Of a DNA stretch of 64,000 nt, positions 1-10,704 are shown in pieces. Source of the stretch: Adenanthera pavonina. Taxonomy: Eukaryota; Streptophyta; Magnoliopsida; Fabales; Fabaceae. The notes under the pieces were generated by a model. It was not told where the DNA came from and ran no database searches. It was given only the letters and a program-made list of their open reading frames with translations. The translations under genes were made by a program, and so were the position numbers. The stretch lies in contig JAIVEN010000014.1 of the NCBI GenBank assembly GCA_026686845.1, forward strand, positions 28,356,001-28,420,000, written 5' to 3'. Position 1 is the stretch's first letter. Each line of letters starts with the position of its first letter.

Positions 1-1018
1 TTTCTTCAAAGACTTCTTGTGTGATGCAAAGTTTAGAAATCCTAACATGGTTAGTAGCCAACAAAAGTATAAAGAAGAACTGACCTCACCACTCCCTCAT
101 GTGTTTCATTCAAATAATGCAAATGCACTCATTTTTCACACTAAATGAAAGCTTTTTCAAATATGATGCAATTTCTCTCTTGCCTTTTTCCACTTAAATC
201 TTGCTTTCTTATGAGAGTGTTAAATTAAAACCATAACTTCAATCAAAAGGAAATCATTTTTTTTCAATTATGGTGCCCATCAATGTTGTATGAATCCACA
301 ATTTCTTTTGAGTCCAAATTGCATATGTCCATAGTGGGTCCATTAGTTAATTTAGTGCCTTCTTTCTCTAGTTCATCCTTTATGTCATTTCATCTCATCT
401 TCATCATAATATTTTGCATTTCCTATTCATTTGTGAAGTAGTCCCTATTCGTTTCATGTTTTATGTTTCTTATGTGTCTCATAAGTCATGTATCTTTTTG
501 ATTCTTTGCTGGTTTGTTCCATCCCACCTTCATGAGTATTTTGTGTTCCATTTTCTATCTAACTCAGTTCTATGTTAGTCTATGTTCCTTTAGTTATTAC
601 ATCTCCATCCTTGTTCCATAAATTGGGTATCAGAGCAAGGTTTTGCAATCAAGATGTGTCCTTTTATTCATTCCCATATTTCATTTGTCTCTTATCCTTG
701 TTATTATTCTCATTTGTGCTTCATTAAAAAGATCATGTGACTGAAGTATTAATGGGCTTAATTTATTTTAATTTCATTTTTATTAATTATGGGCTAAATT
801 TTATTAATTAATAAAGCCTAACTAGTTAATTAGTAGTCTTTTTTATAGCCTATCTTGTACATAAACATACCATGTGCCAAACATGTGATTTCATTAATGT
901 GTTGACATGTTTGTAAGTGCTTAGGTATTATTTTTATTATTTTCATTAATGTATTGGATTTCTTTTTATTAATGGCTATGCTTACTAATCTGTGCCTTGT
1001 GTTTTTTTAACATAAAGT
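1..1018. other. AT-rich sequence, probable LTR-retrotransposon remnant
   Basis: No open gene is visible. A primer-binding-site-like sequence at 624-636 suggests that the bases to its left are the tail of an LTR on the plus strand and those to its right are leader sequence. No second LTR copy was recognised in the window, so the element cannot be delimited. The rest is AT-rich with no motif I can name. Confidence 0.35.
624..636 (+). other. Primer-binding-site remnant (initiator tRNA-Met type)
   Basis: The sequence TGGGTATCAGAGC differs by one inserted G from TGGTATCAGAGC, the usual plant LTR-retrotransposon site complementary to the 3' end of initiator tRNA-Met. It is followed by CAAGG, a common continuation in plant elements. 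It implies an LTR ending just to the left. The parent element is not resolved. Confidence 0.5.
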
Positions 1019-1450
1019 TGTTAAAACTTTTGTTGGCAGTTCCAAAAATAATCGCCAAGAAAAGGTTATGATGGTTATTTCTAGAATTGTCAATAAAAGT
1101 GAAATCAAGACTTTTTTTGGTAGTTCTAAAAATAACTGCCAAGAAAAATCCTACCTTTTCTTGGTGGTTATTTTTGGAACGCCAACAATCGTTAAGTCGA
1201 GACTTTTGTTGGCAGTTTTAAAAATAACTACCTAGAAAAATCTAACATTTTCTTGGCTGTTATTTCTAAAATCACCAACAAAAATCTCGACTTATTTTTG
1301 TTGGCAGTTCCAGAAATAACTGCCAAGAAAAGACTTTTCATGACAGTTATTTCTAGAATCACCAACAAAAGCCTCTATCTTATTTTTGTTGGCATTTTTT
1401 CTTATAACTACCAATTATTATGCCCTAAGAAAAGCTTTTTTTGGTATAGT
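1019..1450. repeat. Cluster of short inverted/direct repeats, CACTA-subterminal-like
   Basis: About half a dozen diverged copies of a unit resembling TTGTTGGCAGTTCCAAAAAT followed by AACTGCCAAGAAAA occur here. Each unit is itself an imperfect palindrome (TTGGCAGTT/AACTGCCAA). This organisation is typical of the subterminal regions of plant CACTA transposons. A related GGCGGTTAT/ATAACCGCC series occurs at 18720-19200. No CACTA terminus or TSD is evident, so this is a relic or solitary end. The short reading frame through it (1253-1462) is a by-product of the repeats. Confidence 0.5.
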
Positions 1451-1653
1451 ATATGTATATAGTCACACTAATATGGCTTTTATTTTCCTCCTCTCTACAC
1501 TTTTTCACTCATACTTGATTTTCTACAATATATGTTTGACTTGACAAATCAGTATTATGATCACAACACCAAAAATGACTTTTAATTTCTTTGCGCATAT
1601 TCTTTTGCAGTTATAATGACAAATACTAAGAAAAGTGGGGTGAAGATGGGGGT

Positions 1654-4600
1654 TGTAACACCTTACTTTCAAGCTCATTTTCTCATATATCATACCTTAT
1701 TTAATGACCAAATGAACTATTTTAAAAGCTTACATCATCATAGGGACCAAAATAGTAAAATAAAAATTTTTAAAGTTACTGTTCATTTAGTCACCTAGTT
1801 TTCTAGATGAATTTTGGAAATTCATAACGAATTCTAGAAAAATTATATGGATGTGATTTGAGTCTCTAAAAATATCTTAAAATATTCTCTACATGAAGAA
1901 AATATAAAACAGAAGCTTTAGTGTGTCAATTTGTACATGAATTAGCATGAAAATCACTATTTAAATGGTCAAAACTATACTTTCTTGGTTTTCTAACTCA
2001 ACTTCAAAAATTCATAACTCTTTGCTCACTAATCCAATTTAAGTGATCTATAGAAGCTCTATTTCTTTACTTTCTAAGCATATATAACACCCTTGTAGAA
2101 TGCTCTGTTCCAAACAGAATATCTCTATTTCATTCGTAAATGGTCATCTTGGACAGATTTGTATACCAAAAGCCAAAACCAATTTCATAAAATATATACA
2201 TAATCCAAACTTGTCCAAAACATGTTTATAACATTATGAAAGACCTAGAGGAATATAATTACAGCAAAGCATAGCCTCACAAAGGCACATATGATTTTAT
2301 ACAAAATAGCAAGAAAACAAGTAACTATGGCAACCAAAACTTTAATCATCATCAATCTTCTCCTTGCTCTTTGGCTTCCTTGTAGTCTTGCTATCATTTG
2401 GACCTATCATTTGGATACTTTGGGTGATGAGATTGTGAAAATCCTAGTAGCAAGTTTATTTCATGCAATTATGCCATACATATGCCATAAATTCACATAA
2501 AATACATAAAAGCATCAAAATGCCATACTGTCTATAACAACCTACTCCCAAATACCTCCAACTTGACCAAAACTCCAAAATCCAATCAAACACAACCCAA
2601 ACATCTCACGTGAACCTTTCAAAACCACCACGCAACGAAAAAACAACATAAAAATACCAAAAAGTGGGCTGGGGCCTTAGCCGTTATAGTACCGTCGCAG
2701 CTTCGGTTCATTCCAGAAACTCCCTTACCACTGACTTCACTGGTGCAGCAGCCTGGGACACCGGTGCCATAGCACCCCCTTTTGATTTCCACACCAGCAA
2801 AAATTCAACATTGGGATGAACTTCTGATGCGCATAACTTTATGCTTCATCCTCCGATTGACTTGATTCCAACTCCTACAAGTCAATCTAGTCCCAATCTA
2901 TCAATAGATATCACTTTCACTTCAATCCAACTCCATATGGAGATTCTAGATACCTAACACCATTTGACCAAAACTCATAACTTACAACTCCTATTTGCCA
3001 CTAAAGGCAGTTCAACCACTTGGGACCATTCACACAGGTCCAAAACCACTTAACTAACTTGTCTGAAGAGGTTTCACCTCAAAGGAATCATTCCTCTAAG
3101 ATTTGACCCCCTTGAACCCCATTTGACAAAATGGACTACAGGCCCTAAAACACACCAACCAGACCCAAATCCACTCTAGGTTCACAAACAACACCATACC
3201 GATATCCCAACTACCATAACCATGCATACACCACAATACAACACAATTCCACATACATTCACCAGACATAATAATCCTTTTCAATATCATACATCCATTA
3301 CAACATCCTATCCTACTTGGCATAAGATACATTATCCAAATTACACACAAACTACATAGACATAGTATTCCCATGTCCGATGCTACTCCCTCATCTTCTC
3401 CAGACTAGTGCCAGAACCATCACCTAAAATGTTAGTTCACAAGAGAGGAGTGTGAGACAACGTCTCAGTAACCGGGGACAACTACATACACACATATATA
3501 TAACTCATACAATCCATGAATGTAATGTAAAATGAATGCAATGCATGTCTCCATTACACACAGCTAGAACCACGAGCTGTCGTCATAACAAGACATTTCA
3601 TATAAGTAATTCCCTTCTAACAATCAGTGAAGACTGATTTCGGGACATCACCAAGCTTAACTTACTCTAATACAACTCGGCCAAAGGTTACAATAGAGCT
3701 CGGACTATGGCTTTCCTTCCCCTTTCCCACCATAAATTGGTAGCGATTTAGGGAAGGTGCAGTCCATTGCGAGCCTTTCCCTCCTAGCCATAGGAGCCAA
3801 TTTAGCCACAGGGATCCCATCCTTATCCTCCCTAACATATATCATCATAATCATATAATATATCATATCATCACCACCTGATCTGCCCTATATCATAATC
3901 TCACAATGCCATGTGGTGATGTCCATGTATCATCACATAATCATCATCCTTATGTCACAATGTCATGTATATATCATGTCATATCATATCAATATCATCA
4001 TCTCTAATCATCATCATCATAATCATCATCTAGCTATGTCCATACCATGATATACATAATTAGTACACATAAACACATATATATCATAGTATGAAAGAAA
4101 CATGCATATATACACAAATATATGAACTATCATACAATACAAATGAACACCTGGATACCTCAGGTTGTCAATGCCACACACGCGGATTCCATGAACTTCT
4201 TGAGTTATCCAACATACTTGAATCCCTCTCAATCAACCAAACAACCTTCACAATATCAAAATTCCTCAATTAAAAACATATACCATTAAACCAAACATCA
4301 TAATTCAACTACTTTAGCCTAACCCAAGGTTTCAACACCCCTTTCAGACATCATTAAGCTCCTAGGAACTATTCAAACACCAAACAATCTCATACCCTTT
4401 GGATTCCCCAGAGCTCTGACCGAAAACAACTTAGGGTTAAACTCAAACCATGTATAAACCCTTCAAAATTCAAACCCAAGCAACAAGAACCCCAAATCAC
4501 ACTCCATAAACCCCATTTCATCCATTTCAATCAGTGGATTTTGTCCCAAACCAAAAATCCTAACATATAACTGAAAATCCCAAGTTTAAATTGAAGAAAA

Positions 4601-6413
4601 TGGAGAGGGAGGAGCAGGGATCACTGACCAATGAGAATCCAAGCTGTTGATCACTTCCTAAGGCCGAATCTTGCAAACCCTAGTAGAGCTCCTTGCTGCT
4701 CCCTCCGTTTTGTTTTTTTTCTATCATCCAAAATGATTCCAATTTAACCAAGTTTCTCGACTTTTGCCGCAGCTCCGGGATAGCTCACTGCGGCGCCATG
4801 CCTTTAGCTGAAAAACATGCCACTGGAATTAGCTCTCACCACGGTGGCCCTGCTTCTTGCTGTGGTGTGGAGCTCTTTTCTGCGCCACTTGAACCTTCCT
4901 CTGTCCTGTTTCCTCTGGTGCTGCACACAATGCCAAAACAAATACCATGAAGGGTGTTACATTGTTAAATAAAAATTTTGGCAGAGTTTCCCCTTAGAAA
5001 AGGGACATCCCAAGGTAAAACACTTTCATTTTATGGCCAAAAACCAATCACAAACATCACAACAACAATATGGTGAATTTATTTGATCAAAGAAATATCA
5101 TAAAAGAACATAATGCAAGAAATGAAACTTAGCTAACTTTGTGTATCCTTTAGCTTTTCCTCTTGGATTCAATGCTTCCACTAGCTTTATTAGGCTTCCC
5201 CAAATCCTAAAGCAATATCAGGCACTAGCTCAATCAATCAAATCAAAGGTTTGCTTCATTAAATCTCAAGTGAACCCTAAAATCACATATTGTTTATCTT
5301 AAGCCTTTTCTTGTTTCCAAAACTTGTTCTTAAGGAATTCCACCATGAGAATCTATTTTTGGTATTATATTTAAGCAATTTCCACTCCTTCTTTGACTTC
5401 TCATGTGGCCAAAAATTAGGACTCATAGGGAAAAGAAGTGATTTTTATGCAACTTGTTCCAAATTTACTCAAACAAGTTTTTCTCGTGAATTCTCATGCT
5501 TTCTTTCAATTTTCATACATGAAAACACTGCCCTCTTTCTTTCCTATTTTGACCAAAATTTAACTTGAAAGGAAGGAGGAGAAAACTTTGCTAAACTATC
5601 TCTAAACTATCATCAACTTGCACTAAAGTCTTATAGATTAAAGAGGAAAAAGTTACCTTGAAATAGCCTTTTTCTCTTCTCCTCTTCCTTTTCCTTCTTC
5701 TTCACGTTTTCCCTCTCTTTTCTTAGTGGTTTGCAGTAGCTTCTCTCTTTTCTTTCTTGTGTTAAGGTCAGCCAAAGGGAGTAAAATATATAAAGGAAGA
5801 AAAGCCACCCAAAATTGCTAAGTGTTATTCAAGATCTTTCAAGAATACTCAAGAAAATATTAAAATATTGTAATCCCTCACATGCTGTAAAGTTGGTGCC
5901 ACTTTAAGGGAAAATATCTCTAAAATATTGCATATTTTTCTTAGTCCAAATATGCCTTGTACTGGTTTATTTTATACTTGGATTGTTAAAATTACTTTTA
6001 CAGTATTTTGTTATTTTATCAATATAGAATAAAACTATATTTGAATCTTCTGTTAATTTAATATCCTATCTCAAACAATATAAATGTTGGGCCTACATTC
6101 TTTTCTTTTTACTTTTTCTTTATTTGTGGGGCCCACAATACTTTTTGTCATTTTTTCAACATTTATAGTGTTTTCCTATTAATTTCCTTCCACACTGATC
6201 TATTTTGACTCAATACAATATTTCATTGGGTCCAACATGTCATAAGGTCCATTTTGCAATAAATTTTGTAAAATTACAAAATTACACCTGGGAGGGGTCA
6301 AATTGCAAATAACTTTTCTTTAATGACCTATTTGTAAATATTTTTAGAGACCAAACTATAAATAATTTTTCTCATCAGGACCAAATTGCAAAAGGTCTTT
6401 TGAAGGTCTTACA
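1654..6413 (-). mobile_element. Gypsy-type LTR (family B), split by a nested LTR
   Basis: Read on the minus strand, the LTR starts TGTAAGACC at 6413 and ends GGTGTTACA at 1654. Without the nested insert (2533-4961) it is about 2.33 kb. It aligns by eye, in the same order, with the plus-strand LTR at 34256-37153. Shared landmarks are a TATA-like stretch followed by an ACGTGAAGAAG segment (minus strand near 5700), a GGATGTCC segment near 5010, an ACTTGCTACT...CAATCTCATC block near 2440, and a TTTTTAGAGACT...GAATCAC block near 1880. The continuity across the insert matches the intact copy near 35.87 kb. No internal domain belonging to it is visible and flanking 5-mers do not match, so I cannot tell a solo LTR from a truncated element. 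Confidence 0.7.
2533..4961 (-). mobile_element. Gypsy-type LTR (family A) nested in the family B LTR
   Basis: On the minus strand it begins TGTAACACCC (4961) and ends GTTGTTATA (2533), the usual TGTAACACC...GGTGTTACA ends with decay at the right. The flanking 5-mers are CTGTC (2528-2532) and TTGTT (4962-4966), which differ only by two C/T transitions, as expected for an aged TSD. Its last 0.6 kb (3117 to 2533) is homologous to the plus-strand fragment at 37154-37687. An ACTGAGACGTTGTCTCAC segment lies near 3450. No coding sequence remains, so it looks like a solo LTR. Small open frames inside it are not genes. Confidence 0.65.
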
Positions 6414-6518
6414 TATAATTTGCCATTTTACTCATTTTTCCTTCAATTTTTATATCTTAGGCTTTATCACATTTCTATACATCTTATAATATCTAGAAAG
6501 TTAGAGATATTACAAAGG

Positions 6519-7640
6519 CAACATTTTCTTTGTGGTTATTATAAGAAATGCATAGAAAAGTTGAACTTTTCCTTTACGATTCTTAAAATAACTGCATGCG
6601 GTTATTTAAGGAATTGCAAAAAAAGTTGAGACTTTCCTTGGGATTTTCCTTTGCCGTTCTTTTAATAACTACAAAGGAAAAGTTTGATATTTTATTTTAT
6701 AAGAAACACACTACACGGATCACCATTTTTCACTGTTGATTAAAAAAAAATCAACGATACTCCATCTTCCATTCCCTCAATCTTCTCTTTCCAACTCATT
6801 CCTATCTCTCCACTTGCTCAAAGTCCCTACTTCTACCATTTCACAAACTGATCCCATGAAATCATGGCCATCCCCATCTCTTTTCTCTCACTTCACCTTT
6901 TTCTTCTTTTCCGAAAAATGCATAGATCTAGAAAAAGAAAATGCACATAAAAAGATCTCTCTTTTTCCAGAAAGTCTTAACTCTCTTGAGGATCCCCCTC
7001 TTCATCTCCAAAGTGAGAGAACATGCCATACCAAAGCTCCTTTTGCTCAAGAGATTCAAGAAACACAAGGACTACAAGCTTATCATGCATTACCATAATG
7101 GCTTCCATTATGGATATTAGTTCTCATTGTCGAGCACTACCCTCATTCGATTCCAACAAAACGACCACATCAAAAACAGAGGGTACTGAGATTTGTGTTC
7201 CTTGCTGTTTCTAGTTCAATGCTTGGGTGATTTCAATTTGTTATAATTGATTTCAATTTACTATTTCTATTTCTGGTTCAGTGCTTGGGTGATTTTATTC
7301 CTGCTTTCGCTGTCAAGTAGTCCCTTCATTTGATTCTTCAATTTGTTTTATAATTGATCCAAATAGTTTGTGCTAATGAAATTGGGAGCCTACTTCAATT
7401 TTCTATCATTTTTTAGTGTGATTTCTTGGTGGTCAAACAAGAATGATTGATGAAAAATAATTAGATTTCTTTAAATGACTTTCCTTTGTGGTTGTAACAA
7501 AAAACCACAAACTTTCCTTTGTAGTTAACAACTACAAAGGAATTTTCCTCAGCTCTTAATTTGTAGTTGTTTTCCTCAGCTCTTAATTCCTTTGTAGTTG
7601 TGAACCACAAAGTAACACCAATTTTAACTACTAAGAAAAC
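6519..7640. mobile_element. Possible small CACTA-like element with inverted subterminal repeats
   Basis: Two blocks, 6519-6690 and 7478-7640, carry the same short motif in both orientations (CTTTCCTTTGTGGTT and AACTACAAAGGAAA). They flank a roughly 800-bp centre. Short repeated motifs in both orientations near each end are characteristic of CACTA elements. I do not see clean CACTA termini or a 3-bp TSD. The centre holds an open frame (6736-7098) that I do not recognise; it is low-complexity and Ser/Leu-rich. It may be a captured fragment or chance. Confidence 0.4.
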
Positions 7641-7660
7641 CCTTTTTAGATGTAATGATT

Positions 7661-9119
7661 GAATAAAACTTGGCAAGTACAACAAATATCAAAAGTGCTA
7701 AGATATGCCCCTTCATCATCTGAAGAACACACTACTTCATGCCAGAGGAGAATCATGCATACCTCTTGCTCTAAATGCGTTCCGTATCATTCCATCCATA
7801 AGAATGAAAAGTCATCCACACACACACAAATATATAATATTTTTACATATGCAGGAGCAATAACACATCGTTGTTCCTAACAGCTTAAGAATGGGTTAAA
7901 CAAAGTGATTTGTGGCAAGGATGAAAGGAGTTTAAACTTTGAAGCTTAAGGCTAGAACCAGAAGTAAACTCAAACATCAAATCAATACTTAAATGAGGAA
8001 AAGTGAAGCAAATTAAGAAAGATTTTTGTATCAAACATTGCTACTTCAATTGATGAAAATTCCTTGGTTGAAGAAGAACCCGAGTTCCACTACTACCTTT
8101 TGTGGCTTTCTGGTACGATCAGCTTGAACATACTAGAATGTCCCAGATTTGAGGTGCAGTACTTAGAGGGAGAAGAAGCCAAGTTCCAAGTTTCCATCTT
8201 CTGAACCCAAGTTCCTTCCATCAGGAAGCAGCTAAGACTAAGCGATGCACTATCAATTGCGTGTAGAGGAAAATGATAGTAGTTCTGTAATAGCAAGCAT
8301 AACATTAAAAAGGGACGTTGCTTTGGTTGATTTTGAGATCACTACATCTCATAGTAATCATCCATCTCATAATAATGGAAAATATTTGTGAGTTTAGATG
8401 GAAGGGAATGAAATGAAATGCATATTGGAACATAACTTGGTCACATATTGAATGAGGTACAATATTTAGTTTATTGAATTTTGTTGAATTATAAAAATTT
8501 CTTCTTTTAATTAATTTTTTTAAATCAATGTAAAGTTTTTACGAAAAAATTAATTTACAAAATTTTTTAAATTTATTTGAAATTTTCTCGATATCTTTTT
8601 TTTTCAATGAAGTTTGTGTATATTTTAAAAACAAAAAATTATATAACTTTAACAAAATGTAAAGAAAATATATGCAATTTAATCTATGTTTTTTTAAAAA
8701 ATAATTATGCATATTTTAAAAATGGATGACATCTATATATCATTTTAACAAAATTTGAAGTTTTATTTTTAGTTTTTGGTCAAATAAAGCATCTATAATT
8801 CACCTATAGACAAAGGTGTATGTCAAGTCTTCTAATGAAAAAGATGTCCCACGTGGCAATATATAAAAATGATTGAATCAAATTAGACAAAAAAATGTCT
8901 GGCAAGAATTAACCAAATTTATTTTACTTGGTTAAATTCTATTCCCTCCGTAAAAAATGTTTAGCACACCTTCTTAATGGTAAAAAACACACGGCATCTA
9001 AGGTGGCCCTCACGCAAAGATGACACATACAAAAATATATGGCATCAAAGGTGGCCAAACCATACTAGCTAACAATTTGTTTCAATCCTAATTGTTCTAA
9101 GACTCAACTAAAATTAAAA
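7661..9119. other. No recognisable gene; AT-rich spacer
   Basis: I see no transposon end or complete gene. The plus strand at 8090-8200 reads through a stretch that could be a decayed C-terminal leucine-rich-repeat-like segment, but it is too short to name. A CACGTGGC G-box/ABRE-like hexamer context lies near 8850 with no gene beside it. The right edge is the GTTAA TSD of the Copia element. Confidence 0.4.
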
Positions 9120-9124
9120 GTTAA

Positions 9125-9568
9125 TAAAAGAATAAAAGGTGGGGAAGACATACATACCGATTGAGAAAGTATTCTTCCACATAGAGAGGATGAAGAATTC
9201 CAAGTGGTAGAAACAAATTCACTCGGAATTTGTTTACTGATTCACCATAGATACACTCGGGAAGGAAAATTGTGAGGAAGAGAGTGAGAGCCTTTTTTCT
9301 TAGAGAGGAAGAGAGAGAGAGAGATTCCCCAAGAGAATTCACCAAAGGTTACGCCTCGGGATCAGAAAGTCTCTTTTGAAAAAAATTGAAACTCACCTTC
9401 ACGTACGCACACATGTTCACTGATTTTTCTCAAAGTGTGCGTTGTGTGGGAACGGTTAACATTTAACCGTTCCCTCCCTCTCTTATTAAATTAATATTAA
9501 ATAAAATATTTTTATTATATTTTGGGTTTGGGCCCTCAATTTCCACCCATTAAGGGTGTAATCCAACA
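9125..9568 (-). repeat. 3' LTR of the Copia element
   Basis: 444 bp. On the minus strand it runs from TGTTGG (9568) to CTTTTA (9125). It includes a GGGAACGGTTAACATTTAACC-like inverted motif near 9450-9475 and a GAGA-rich run near 9305-9325, both shared with the other LTR. It retains the roughly 45-bp segment (about 9390-9435) missing from the 5' LTR. Confidence 0.93.
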
Positions 9569-9578
9569 TCTCCCACTC
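9569..9578 (-). other. Polypurine tract of the Copia element
   Basis: The minus strand reads GAGTGGGAGA immediately before the TGTTGG start of the 3' LTR. This is the expected purine-rich primer for plus-strand DNA synthesis in plant Copia elements. Confidence 0.85.
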
Positions 9579-10704
9579 ACACTTGATGGATTAACCTCTT
9601 ACAATTCTTCCTTTCAATTTCATACTAAGTGCTCTACTGTGACCGCATAGGCATGACATCTATAATTAGATATTCTCATACTAGAAATCCTTCTCAAGGA
9701 CCAATATAGAATCACCTTATGTATTACACATTTATTTTGTTCATGTATTATGCCTTGAATGTCCTAAATTTACCCATATACACTTTCATCCATGGCAAAT
9801 CTAATCCCTCATAAGTTTTTATATAAACTTAGATTGCCTAACTCTTGTATACTTAGTGTCTACGCGTAAGATGTTAACATTATAACTTCTTAATGGACAT
9901 ATCTTAGACACCAGTATAAGTGTGTATATATTTAGATAATCTTCCTTTCGTCCATATTTCATTTCAATATGAAACAATTGCTTTCCTAGCATAAGACCTT
10001 TTGATCAAATTTATCATGACCATTGGATATATGCTAAAGTAGCTAACATTGAATCATTTTCCATGAAAAATGTCAAAGTCATAAGGACATTAATGAGAGG
10101 ATTTATTCCTCTCTGGGACTTACACAGTAATGAAGTAGGGATCTATTCACTTACTTCCCAATTGCGGTTTTAAAAACACATGTAGTATGAATTGCATGCT
10201 ACGATGTTATTCTTATCACATAAGAGTGTATGTCAATTTTGTTTTTGTTGTTAGCACCGTACAGATTTAAGTTCAGACACACAGAGTGTCTAACCTGAAT
10301 TCTATCAATGCTTTCACTTATCATAACGTCTTTGTTGGAGAATTCTCATCTGGTTACATGTATTATGGATTGTGGGTATCCAAAATTCAATCCAAAATTT
10401 ATATTTATTGGATCTCATCTCGACCTATTCTCTTCTTTTGTCGAGGTGGCTTATTTTGTATTGTTTAGCTGTCATATCTGCCCTCTTGCAGATTTACTAG
10501 TGAATACAAAACATGTCTCATCTTTGCCCACTATCCATGAGTGTCAAAGGCAGTTGCTTGTGTGAGAAAGCTAACCTCATCAATATGTACAACATACTAG
10601 ACATTGTATATTTTTCAGAAGTATATGTACTCAAATGACTCAATTATAGAAAAATGCACTTAATTTTATTCATATAATTGATCATTACAGAGATTTGTGT
10701 TACA
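9579..10704 (-). other. Long 3' trailer of the Copia element
   Basis: 1.1 kb between the polyprotein stop and the polypurine tract. No recognisable domain on either strand. The short plus-strand frames at 10286-10565 and 10678-10971 are antisense or non-coding shadows. Many autonomous Copia elements have a much shorter spacer here, so the trailer may contain inserted or captured sequence. Confidence 0.6.

Noticed and set aside
4033..4273. Small frames within LTR family A
   Set aside because: AT-rich, TAT/CAT-repeat derived, on both strands; no coding character.
6736..7214. Open frames of 120 and 63 codons between CACTA-like repeat blocks
   Set aside because: No recognisable domain and low-complexity composition; kept only as content of the possible element.
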